DNA from: Gentiana macrophylla
Lineage: Eukaryota > Streptophyta > Magnoliopsida > Gentianales > Gentianaceae
Reading direction: 5' to 3'
NCBI GenBank assembly: GCA_026214975.1
Contig: CM047805.1
Coordinates: 193,139,620 to 193,203,619 of the forward strand
DNA length: 64,000 nt
The notes under the pieces were generated by a model. That model saw only the letters and a list, made by a program, of their open reading frames with translations. It ran no database searches and was not told where the DNA came from. The translations under genes and the position numbers were made by a program. The number at the start of each line of letters is the position of its first letter. Positions within the stretch are counted from its first letter, which is position 1. Below, piece after piece: positions 44,166-54,430 of the stretch.

Positions 44166-45885
44166 TGTTAGGTGTAGTGCCCGAAAGACAATTTGTGTAA
44201 TTGTTTTTAATAATGGATGATGAATTTATCTCACCTTATTACTTGCTTTGTGCTTGTAAAGTAATACAACTCTTTGCAAACCCTAAGTATATCGATATGT
44301 AACCGCTTAACTTCGATGTATGGCATGCACGTGAGGATTGAGTTAGTGGTGATATACTTAAAATGTTAGTCCGTGGTGAACTTAATCGAGTTTAGGTCTC
44401 TTGATTAAAACACCAATAATGCGCCCATAACACCTTAGGGTGTGATAGTCTTATCCGGTTTGTCGGTAGAGGGTACCTACGTGGGGCATTTATATACGAT
44501 GGCATTCATATATAGAATTTGGACCGATTTAATCTGTATTTCTCGGTATAATTCCGTAATCGAGGAATCTTATTAAATCATTAGATGATCATATATGGAT
44601 CAACCTTAATCTGAGGTGATCACAGAGTCTTTGCTTGTCTCGGGGTAGTGTTTGATGTGTTAATTACGGTTCACTTAGATATGTGTTCCAAGCCACTTCT
44701 CATTGGCACTATCTCACGATGAGTGAGTAGTTACGATTTTCACAGACATGGAATCCATTCCTTCTGCGGGAAGTAAAGAGACGATCCCCTTATTTGTTAG
44801 CCCTAAGAAAGTGATCGATCCCGGAGTTTCGCATTTGACTAATTAGCTACTAGTCGATATGCATACTAATTGATCATCGAGGGGTTAATGGTAAATAAGG
44901 ATAAGATATTCGAGTCGGGTTCACGGAGACTTCCCACTCATAATGGACGATCATGGAGGTTAATCCGTATGTAGTGATTATATCAATGGACGCTTATTCA
45001 CTCACATGGGTTGAGTATAAGCATACATCTATAATCGGTAGAGTTCGATTTCGGGTTTATGGTGGCGTAATCCCGGAATTAATAATTAATGTACTTATTC
45101 TATTCGAGGAATAATTAATTATTGGAGCTACGGTTATAGGTCCATGGTCCCCGATGTGGCACGTAATTCGGACTAGTAATCTTGTTACTTGGGCCTCAGT
45201 GATAATTAATTGGCAGTGCTAATTAATTGATATGCATAGATATTATTTAGTTGAGCTAAATAATATTATACACATAAAAGACATTTTATGTGGGCTATAA
45301 CCCTAGTATTTGTGGCGCCAATATCATCAAATAATTAGAGAGAAATTAGTTTTTTTGGATAATTATTTGACATGTGATTTATCTTTTATTTGTTAAAAGA
45401 TAATTCATGGAATATTGGATAATAATATGATTTATCCTAATTTGTTTAGGATAATTATGTTATTTATCTTTTATTTGAATTAAGGGTTAATTTAATAATT
45501 ATCTCTTAATTGTTGGAGGATAAGGTTACTCTCCTATATAAAGAGAGTTCTTCCAAGCCTCATAGCAATAGAAAATTTCGCCCCACATGTCTAAAAGGAG
45601 AGAATAATTAGTTTTTTCTTGACTAGGGTTTTTAGTAGAAAAAAAACTTTGAGTTTTTCTTGGTGTTGCATATCAAGGAGGCTCGTGTATCAAGAAGGGT
45701 GTCCACCAACCGCCGTTTGGAGAACACATCGGAAGATCAAGGCGACTCTTCCCGTTATTGGTAACATAATCTTAAACCCCCTTGTAGTACTTAAGTCCTT
45801 TAATTATGAATTGTGTCATATAAATCGTGATCCATCCGCTGCGCATAGATCTAACTCGTTTAGATCTAAGAACCTGCATCCTTCA
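44166..45885 (+). repeat. Copia-2 3' LTR
   Basis: Direct repeat of the 5' LTR; ends CTTCA followed by GATCC. Confidence 0.95.
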
Positions 45886-46340
45886 GATCCATCGCGATGA
45901 AGTGACACCACGATGTAGAGACACCACGATGAAGTGACACCGCATTGCTGAGACACCGCGATGCAGAGACACCGCGATGCAGTGACACCGCGATGTAGAG
46001 ACACCGCATGAAGTGACACCGCGATGCAGTGACATTTGATGATCTGACACTGCGATGAAGCAACACCGCGATGACATTTGATATTTTTTCCAACTTAATT
46101 TCAGAAAATCAATTTCTTTTTTTCATAAAATCGACTTCAAATGGCTATATCTTTTGATATAAAACTACGATCAACATAATTCATTCACCATAATTCATAT
46201 TTTTTCGTCCTCTTTATTCTGATATCTCATTTTATGAAGTGACACTTTATGCAGTGACACTCAACGACACCAACATTTATGAAGTGACACCTAATGATAA
46301 CATTTTATGAAGTGACGCCCTATACAATGACACCCAATGA
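45886..46340 (+). repeat. Minisatellite, right part
   Basis: Continues the GATGCAGTGACACC array to about 46075. Degenerate GAAGTGACACC units (TTTATGAAGTGACAC) continue from 46234 to 46340. Confidence 0.88.
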
Positions 46341-47364
46341 CACCAACATTTTATTCCAAATTATACTCACACCACCATCAAATTCATGTCACTACACCAA
46401 TTTTCTTCCAAATCAAATGTAGCAAGAATATGTTATGACCAAATTTATCCAATTTTCATCCATCTAAAACTTGAAACAACAAAAAGCTCGAAAAGCCTTT
46501 ACTAAGTTTCCGGTTTTCTCTTAATTCGGCCTCTTTTCCAAATACACTTGTATCGTTATAATTGTTCACATTTTGACCAAGAAGTGTCGCCTCTTTTACA
46601 CCTTGATTCCATAGCTCACCCACCTATTTCACAATCGAATCAACAGAGCGAGATCTCTTTCTGCCACTGATCAAAGCCTCAGTAAGGTTAGTTAAAAAGT
46701 TTTACATGAGTTTCTGATACTCGGTTATTATCTAAAACAAAGAAAATTGGGAAAAAAACAAAAAAACAAGCATCCTCCAACTGTCCATTGCAATTTCAGA
46801 CATAATAGTTGTTCCCTTTTTTTCCCAAAATATGGGATCTTATAAAGGGCCAAATGCCAAAAAAAAAGTCGCCAAATATTTCAATCAGCATTCAGTGATC
46901 TGCTTGAACTACCAAAAGCTCTAGAAAACCTATATAAGAAGAAGAACAAAAGTAAACCTCCAAACAGATGGAGTCCAAAATAAGCGTATAATCTCTGAGC
47001 TACATACCGAATCCAGGCTAATATCCTATTAACATTTGGATTATGCAACAGCAAAAACTCAACCTTGGTTGTACACTCCAATGCCACACACAAAACAACA
47101 CTCCCTGAAGATATATGGCCATGTCGGATCAAAACAAGCTTGACTCAGGTTCCAATCCCCGTCCCGGGAGGAAATTACCTTCTCCTTATGTACATCCCTC
47201 TCTAGAATTGATCAAAATTCTCATTTATAAAACCGGTTCATTTTTTGCTCGTTTCAAACAAAATATGAGTACATTGGCAAGTCTTTCATTAGAGAATTCT
47301 TTCTAACCTATCCTACCATTTCTAATCTTTTAATAGTCCAAGTTCTCATCTTTCTTCGAGTTCT
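46341..47364. other. Spacer downstream of the DUF92 fragment
   Basis: No gene recognised. If the DUF92 gene were whole its later exons should lie here on the minus strand; none is visible. Confidence 0.5.
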
Positions 47365-47685
47365 CTATTCTTCTCCTCTCCATATTTGGTCAATTTGGAT
47401 GATGTCAAAAAGAAAACCAGCAACACACTGCCCCAAGCCTACCAAATTTCGTCCCAAGAAACAGCATGGAACCAAAAGAATAAAAAATAAACTCAAACTG
47501 ATCTGAGTAAGGGAAAAAAGGATTTGCCTGTAACTAAGGGCATCAACTAAGAAACCTGCAAGTGCACCGGAGAGATCAAGGGACTTCTTTCTGTATGCTC
47601 TACTGGGTATTACTATACCGGCTAGCAAAGCAAGGATTAGCTGCATCACCGGAATCGAAATCGAAATCGGAATCTCTATCCCCAT
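47365..47685 (-). pseudogene. DUF92/TMEM19-family membrane protein, first two exons only
   Basis: Minus-strand ATG at 47685. Exon 1 (47685-47528) reads a hydrophobic helix (VMQLILALLAGIVIP), then SRAYRKKSLDLSGALAGFLV, the hallmark of the DUF92 family (plant TMEM19-like and phytyl-phosphate kinase relatives). Exon 2 (47438 to about 47370) reads RLGAV...LVFFLTSSKLTKYGEEK. An 89-bp GC-AG intron (47439-47527) joins them in frame as YRLGA. A two-base insertion (GTGTG for GTG) breaks exon 2. About 70 of the family's roughly 280 residues are present; the rest is missing. Truncated gene, probably not functional. Confidence 0.8.
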
Positions 47686-47689
47686 TTCA

Positions 47690-48344
47690 GCCCTCTCTGT
47701 CTTTCTTCTTCTTCTACTTCTTAGAAAGTTTTTATTTGATAATTAGAAGGAGGTTTCCAAAACCTCGCCGGATGAATTGAAGGGAATAACGGGGGAGATC
47801 AACAGAGACAGTGATGGTGCCATCGATTTGAAACAGTTCAAAACCTTTGATTTTTAGAGAATGGTAAATTAGGGAAGTAAAATAAAATGTGTCCTTGTTA
47901 AAATTTATCTTTTGTAGGTGTTCTAAATGCCTAATGAAGTCTCCAAATCAGTCCTTATAAACAAATACCCATAAAATGAAACAATCTAACCCTATTTCTT
48001 CTGGGGCATTTGTCGATCTACCACTCCTTTGGGAGGAGCTATTTGTCGGCGGCCACCTGGCTGTGTTGTCGATCTACCACTCTCATTTTCGCGTTTTAGG
48101 TGTTTTAACCAAACTAAACCCTAATTGGGAAGGGAACCCAATAGGGAAAGGTGTCAGACTTTAAGATCGTGCACAAAGGTGAAAAACGGGAGAAAATCGC
48201 GAATCAAAATCGATTTTACGCTTGGTGGTATTCTCACAATTCCAACCCAAAAGCAGTGGTAAACTGCTAAAAATCCCATTTCTTCTTCACCTAATCAACC
48301 ACCATGATAAATAAATACCCATAAAATGAAACAATCTAACCCTA
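47690..48344. other. Upstream DNA with a 40-bp direct repeat
   Basis: AAATACCCATAAAATGAAAC... recurs at 47963-48003 and 48311-48350, about 350 bp apart; the second copy runs straight into the ccmFN fragment. No gene supported; frames starting MKQSNPI derive from the repeat. Confidence 0.6.
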
Positions 48345-48600
48345 TTTTTCTTAATATTGTGACTTTTCCATGTTGTGTCTCAGGAACCTTTTCAATAAGG
48401 TCCGGATTGCTAGCTCCCGTTCATAGTTTTGCTACAGATGATACACGAGGAATCTTTTTATGGCGGTTCTTCCTTCTATTGACCGGCATATCTATGATTC
48501 TTTTCTCCCAGATGAAGCAGCAGGCATCAGTCCGTAGAACCTATAAAAAGGAGATGGTTGTGGCGCGAATTACTCTTGTGCACCTACGTCATTCGGCTCA
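48345..48600 (+). pseudogene. ccmFN: Mitochondrial ccmFN 3' fragment (NUMT)
   Basis: Reads [60 protein letters not shown], and [14 protein letters not shown], the conserved C-terminal part of plant mitochondrial CcmFN, a membrane subunit of the system I cytochrome c haem-attachment machinery. The usual last residues after RHSARAQ are lost; a stop follows at 48604-48606. About 85 of some 575 residues are present, without promoter or presequence, so this is transferred mitochondrial DNA. Substitutions include SGT-F-S for SGT-S-S and ARI for ARS. Confidence 0.93.
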
Positions 48601-49003
48601 CTCTTAATTGAACAGGATTCAACCACACCGGAATGGATGGTACAAAGTCCTCCAGCTTTTCCCTGGGTTCGGTCCTCCAAGGCCTGTTAGAGCTCTCTTC
48701 AACCTGCACATGGCTAGATCGATCGGTTTCGGGGGGGGGAGGCCTTATATTGGTATGGAGAGAACCTCAAGTAATCGACCTTTTCAAGCCCCAGCCTACA
48801 TAATCGATATATTCTATCGGGCAGACGGAAGAGGGAAAATCATAAGCCAATAACATTCAACTCCTTGGATCACACATTCTAACGAGTGGCTATCGCACCT
48901 CTTACGAGCATTAAATCCTCTGACTTTTCGTTTAAGCTTGGTTCGACCCTCCGGGGCCGGGTACTAGGCTATAGGGAACTATATATATATATATATATAT
49001 ATA
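48601..49003. other. Remainder of probable mitochondrial insertion, then a TA microsatellite
   Basis: 48601-48970 is GC-balanced and unidentified, probably mitochondrial spacer joined to ccmFN. (TA)n lies at 48980-49003, where a Helitron has inserted. Confidence 0.5.
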
Positions 49004-49379
49004 CTAGTGAAGGCCGGCCGTGCAAGGCACGGCAACAAGCTGCCCTAGACAACTAAAGAATTTATAAGATCATGTACTGGTAAGAAATAGGCAACTGACT
49101 GGCAGATAAAAAAAATTAGCATAAAAAGCCTTAAAGCGTGAAATGGATACAAAACGGTTTGCAAAGCAATTCAGGCAACATTACAACATAATAAGTAGAA
49201 GCAAAAGAAGTTGTTCTGCAAGCAAAACATCATTCATATTACTAAGCGTCGCACATAAAAGAATGTGTAATGCTTTTGTAATACGTTACAAAACATGTCG
49301 GAAAATAGAAGGCAGAATGTTTTTTCCTTACAAGCAAAATACATTATTTTTTTACCGTCTTTTCATCACGAGCTTTCTA

Positions 49380-51780
49380 GTTATGCTCCAGTTGGTCCAT
49401 GTTCTTCTTCACTGGACCTCGGTGATCTTTAGCAGGTGCAGGCATTTCATGAACAAGATTGGATACCAGTGAGTCAGTAGGTGCACCTTTTACTGCTTTC
49501 TCAGCCCTTATAACAGGAGAAACAAAATCAATGTTTCTTTTAGCAGATAGGCTGGGTCGAGAAACCTGTCCAACAGCCTGGTCATCTACTATCTCTTTCA
49601 GCATATTTCCTGAGTTGGACTGAAAAATTGCTTCTCAGGTGGTTCCTCAGGTTTGGATACAACCTTGGTTAGTAGAGAATGAGGATCAACATCGATTTTC
49701 ACATTAACAGCATTGTACATTTTGATTGCCACATATCGAACACTTTCAACAGATGCGCTTGCTTGGTCTTTTTTTCCTTGTTTCTTCAAGAAGCATATTC
49801 TCCAGCTGTATCTTCAGTTCTTTTCCAACTTGAAGTCCTTAAAACATTACCAGAGTTGTAAGAACCAATAATGTTTTGTGTATTTATACATTCAGATATG
49901 TAAGAAAACTTACAAATTCCTGAGAATCTTTCAACTGTTGTGGAGTGATGCCTGTCAATAGTTCAATATCTGGTGACTTTAAAGTCACAAACAACACATT
50001 TTCACCTTCAGTGAGCTGTATTGGTACTCGGCACCTAAATCAATTTGAATAGAATACATCATATGAAAATAAGTCATCATATAAACAAACCTGACTTCTA
50101 CGCCGCTTGCCTCACCGCATTTGGAACACTTTATAACCCATTCCATAGGAATATCGAGTCTTTTCTTGCAGTTCTGACAAGCATGCATCCAGTATTTTTG
50201 TGTGCTGGGTATGAACTTAGGTTTGCCAATAACCCAAGCTGTCTTTCTATGTATATTTAAATAACAATCAGGTTTTTTTACGAGCAAATAATTTTTTACT
50301 GGAGATAAACGAAGCTATTATCTAAATAACCAAAATGATACATTACTTACCAACGGGAGAGCAGAAATAGCATCGACACAAGAATCGATCGCCTTCAAAG
50401 ATGTGATGGGTATAAGACAGAGACATCTCTGTAAGCTTCCTTTTTCAGCAATGTTGTTATTTCATCCATGTTTTCTTGGTACCTAACATAAACAGTGTTA
50501 TGCAATTTTTTATTTATGAATGAAAAGAATACTCACATACTTATTGCATATTATTGTGGTTACCATTCTAGCATAGCGGCCTTATCAGTCAACGGAGGAT
50601 TTATCAAGAAGTATGAGAACATTCGGGTTGAGAGAGATAGCCCTACGAAAGTATAGGTTTAAAGTCAGTGGCACTTGAAAAACAATAGACTAAACTAAAG
50701 ATCACAATTTTAGAAGTGTATATCTTTACCATGAAATGTTGTTGCTTTTACATTTGTTGCAATAATTATTGAGATACCAGGTAAAGCATGTGCTAACTCA
50801 AGGCCCTTAATATCTCCAAAATCATCCCTCAATGTCATTATCATCGGAATTTTCCTGTTATTGGCACAAAACAGCCAGCATTAAAAAAACCTTTATCTTT
50901 ATAGCCATGAGTATATATTCTATGATAATTGATAGATTATATTTAGTTGATCAGGCATTAATGCATAAGTTATGAGATAGTTTCTGAAATTAAATCATTG
51001 ATTGTATGAATATTATATTTCAATAAAGTTAACAACATTTAACTTATGCAAATGTCGGTTACCTTTGGTCGATAATGACTATCTCAGGCTGACATGATTT
51101 CTTATTCACTTGCCTACGTGGCATTGCATGAATGACAAGCGCCTTGACATCTGAGGGAAAAATGTCTCACATTATAAAATCATATCCAATGAGTATGAAG
51201 ATTGGCTAAATATGCAGAAATCTTACTGAAATAGCTTTCGATGTCCGCATGTCTAAAAAGTCAAGAAATCTCGAGCAGGGGTATGGATCGCGTAAATGGG
51301 GAATTTGTTCGTCAACAGGCTCTACCAATTTTTTGTAGTCTAAAACCCATGTGAAGGCGTAAGGTCCCACCTTGAAGAAAGATACAGCTTCAAGTATTTT
51401 AGCTTTGGAAACGTCGTAGCGTTTAAATGGCAGCAGAGTGCGCTCGAAATAGCGGATAGCATCTTCGTACACGATTGCCGACACCTTAGTTCCCTGTTTG
51501 TTCATAAGAAATGGTACAGATTTAGTATAGACAGAGGAAATAATTCAGCGTACATGGCCAATAGAAACATTAGCTGAAAAGTAGAAAAACCTTTTCATCA
51601 ACCAATACATAACGCCTGTAGCGTTTTCCTGATTTCCCATTACTTCCTTTCCCAGTTTGCTCACGATGGCATTCAACAACTCAGACTTCTAACAAATCCG
51701 ATCATCTGTCTCGGTTGATTTTCGAAATACAAAACATTTTCCTGCCTGGTATGACTGTTTTACTGTATCAGAGAACATGC
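49380..51780 (-). pseudogene. Helitron RPA1-like protein, multi-exon
   Basis: Minus-strand exons by reading: GKRYRRYVLVDEK (51590-51630), GTKVSAIVYEDAIRYFERTL to FKVGPY (51206-51505), DVKALVIHAMPRRQ...IDQR (51062-51150), KIPMIMTLRDDFGDIKGLELA (50733-50855), NPPLTDKAAMLEW (50562-50640), and the C-terminal OB fold FIPSTQKYWMHACQNCKKRL...CSKCGEASGVEVRF with its C-x2-C/C-x2-C zinc site (50093-50260), then CRVPIQLTEGENVLFVTLKSPDIELLTGITPQQL (49925-50040). RPA binds single-stranded DNA; plant Helitrons commonly carry RPA-like genes, presumably to protect the rolling-circle strand. The zinc cysteines are intact. The exon before the C-terminal domain and the tail (49380-49840) contain frame breaks. 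Confidence 0.85.
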
Positions 51781-51989
51781 ATTTGACAGTTCAATGTTTT
51801 GTTATATATAACAATATATAAAGAAAATTATTATCAGCCCTGTAGATAATTTGTCGTAGTGAAAAGAGTAGACGTAGGCTGGAATCTAATAACAAATAGT
51901 AAAGAAAAAGACGAAAAAGGGAGAAAAAAAATACATGAAGCACAACAAATAAAATATGTACTGTTAGGATACCTTTTTTAGATACAATC

Positions 51990-53387
51990 TCTATGGTTGT
52001 GTCAGCACTTCCTTGTAAACTATATTTTTGTTTTCATGTGAAGATGTTTTATCATTACAGTCTTTCTTAAGCAGCAGTTTTATAGAGGACGATGTTTTTG
52101 CCCGTGACAATGCAACATAAATCTGCCCGTGAGAGAACACGGGGTTCCTTTAAATAAATACCAACAAAGTCGCGTCTAAGGTCTGACCTTGAGCTTTGTT
52201 TATTGACATCGCAAAGCATAGTCTTACTGGAAACTGTACACGTTTGTAAGGAACTGGATACATTTCATTTGTTGGAGGTCGAAGCGGAATTCTGTGTAAG
52301 AAAACTTCATGTCCGGCAAAATCACCTAAAGAAATCTCAGCTTGTATGACATTAAAACTAAGATTTTTGCAGACTAACCGTGTTCCATTGCATAAGCCTT
52401 CAGATGGATTAAGATTACGCAACAACATAATTGGAGCACCTACTTTTAAGGTCAATTTATGCGGAGGTAATCCATTTGGTGTTAGACTATTCAGCAAGTC
52501 CTGATATTGTCCTTGAAGATCACGGTTTTCAGTTTCATCGAAACTGATGTATTGAACTGCTGGCCTAAGAAATCTATCAATCATCATGCTATTGACCTCG
52601 TCAACAAATTGGTTCTTAGTTGTGAGTATAGCTCTATTAACATAGACTGTGTTTGTTTCTGTGTCATCTATACTTGGGTATACTGCTTTGATTAACTTTT
52701 ACACATCCTCATTTTCATTATTAGTAGAAGTTATTACACAAGACTTAGGTAGCTGAATGTAACCAGTATCTTCAATATGGTTCTTGCCCTCTCCTACAAG
52801 CATTAAGAAAGATGTGAAATAAGGATCTGTCCTAGCTCTCATGTTTTCAGTCAAATAAAACTTCCTTTTGGTTCCTCTTTGAACAACAGGCAGTGTCTGC
52901 CTAAAATCTCCTCCTAAAACATAACCTTCCCACCAAATAATTCAGAATTTGACATAATATCTTGAAGCATGTCATCTAAAGCTTCTATTGCGGAACTTTT
53001 TGCCATAGGAGCGTCATCCCAAATAATTAACCTACTTTCTTTTATTAGCGTAGAAAGGTAAGACTGTTTACTAACCCTACATGTAGGGAACTCAGAATTG
53101 TCAAGTGGTATTTTAAATCTAGAGTGTGCAGTTCTACCACCGGGTAAGATAGAAGCTGCAATCCCAGATGTGGCAGTAGCTAATGCATAAAATCCTTTGC
53201 TTCCGATTTCTGCAAGCAATGCTCTGTATAAAAATGTCTTACCAGTTCCACCAGGACCGTCGATGAAAACAACCATTGATTTATTGGAATAGACAGCATC
53301 TATTATTGTTTTGAATATATGTTTTTGCTTTGAATTGAGGATATGTTTTAGACTTAACTCAGCAGACGTAACAACTATATTACTTTA
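51990..53387 (-). pseudogene. Helitron Pif1-like helicase domain
   Basis: Minus strand: AELSLKHILNSKQKHIFKTI, Walker A IDGPGGTGKTFLYRALL (53230-53265), ATSGIAASILPGGRTAHSRFKIPL, Walker B LIIWDDAPM (53000-53030), then GGDFRQTLPVV (52880-52915), NSLTPNGLPPHKL (52450-52500), MLLRNLNPSEGLCNGTRL, MSINKAQGQTLD (52165-52205), and HGQIYVALSRAKT (52080-52125). Together they form the SF1B Pif1-like helicase that unwinds DNA during Helitron rolling-circle transposition. In-frame TAA at 53385-53387 separates it from the upstream part; further small shifts occur near 52910, 52700 (stop) and 52150. All helicase motifs are present. Confidence 0.92.
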
Positions 53388-54430
53388 TGTCCTTAATTCT
53401 CTTGTTAAGTCTTCAGGGCTTTCATTAATATCCGACATAAGGGTGGTAATATATGTTTCAAGTTTTTTCCCCATAGTTTTAAGGTATGAATTTATTTGTA
53501 AGAGGACCTTGCACCTAATCTCGGTTTTATGAAGGCTCAAATCTCTAACAAAATCTTCAGACATGCTGTCCTCAAATGTCAGAAAAAGTTTTTCTGGATC
53601 ATTGGGACAACAATATACTAATATAGTAGCAAAAAGCCTTCTAAGCTGAAAAGTCATATGGAAAATGGCTGCCTCTTCCATGCACAATTCCTGACTATTA
53701 TCATGTTGAAGCAGCCATCTAAGCAATGCTGCCTCTCTTAAAGTGGCAACAGCCTTATTGTCAAACATTTTAAGTGATTGATAAGATGTCTCTACATAAG
53801 ATAAAAGTATTCTAAGGTAAAATCTCTCTCCCTCGGATGGATGTGCAGTCACAATACGACCTATAGATTCTCCCTTTTTCCTTAAGGTCCGTTGTTTTTT
53901 ACTTGGAATCCAAACAAAGTGCGTAGGAAAATCAGCATATGTACATTTAATTCTTTGAGCATGTGTGTCTGATCTATTCATGTAAAAAAAACTCAGTCAG
54001 CATTGTTTTCAACTGTTGTGGATTTGTAAGAATATCAGACAAAGTTTGTGTATTTCTAAATGAGACAGTCTGGTAGTTTTCTAGATGCAGTGGAAGACGA
54101 ATGATAGGAGGTTTCATTTCACTCATGGGAAATCTAAACATTCGCCAAAGTGCTTCAGGCGGTGATACCCAACGAGCTGAAACAAATCGCTTTATTTCAT
54201 CAACGATAGTAGATTGGTCGGCTGTATTAGACAACTGGAGCAGAATTCTATCACTACCTTTACATATATACTTATAGATATATTTAACAGCTATTATCGA
54301 AGCACATATCTCAACATTTATATGGCAGTCAAATTTAGCAACTAAATAAGGTGTATGAGGTACTACCCATCTATTATCGACCCATGCACCCCTGACCTTA
54401 ACTTGCTTACCATCATTCCGCCTGCGGTAT
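53388..54430 (-). pseudogene. Helitron RepHel, region between Rep and helicase
   Basis: Minus strand from 54430: YRRRNDGKQVKVRGAWVDNR, WVVPHTPYLVAKFDCHINVE and AVKYIYKYICKG, the conserved block after the Helitron Rep domain, then FVSARWVSPPEALWRMFRFP and LPLHLENYQTVSF. A one-base shift in an eight-T run (about 53982-53989) leads into TYADFPTHFVWIPSKKQR, ESIGRIVTAHPSEGERFYLR, and the helicase linker. The Rep His-motif and tyrosines would lie further 5' and are not in this piece. The linker ends at the TAA shared with the helicase entry. Confidence 0.9.

Larger units (their letters stand above)
36898..45885 (+). mobile_element. Copia LTR retrotransposon (Copia-2), eroded interior
   Basis: LTRs 36898-38614 and 44166-45885 (about 1.72 kb, TGTTAGG...CTTCA) with the 5-bp duplication GATCC (36893-36897, 45886-45890). 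A primer site follows the left LTR and CAAGTGGGAGAT precedes the right one. The 5.5 kb interior has no long frame; only RNase H blocks are recognisable. It is a different family from Copia-1. The good LTRs with a ruined interior fit a non-autonomous (LARD-like) derivative or heavy sequence error. Confidence 0.95.
49004..54430 (-). mobile_element. Helitron with RPA-like and RepHel genes, minus strand, 5' side broken
   Basis: The minus-strand 3' end is CTAG (49004-49007) followed by T, with a perfect hairpin GCCGTGCAAGGCACGGC (49017-49033) ten bases inside: the Helitron 3' signature, inserted in a TA tract. The minus strand encodes a replication protein A homologue (49380-51780) and the Helitron Rep-helicase (51990-54430). 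The Rep catalytic part and 5' end are cut off at 54430 by an LTR element, perhaps continuing beyond it. Confidence 0.92.

Noticed and set aside
47140..47166. GGTTCCAATCCCCGTCC, like a tRNA/SINE B box
   Set aside because: No matching A box or cloverleaf upstream within 60 bp.
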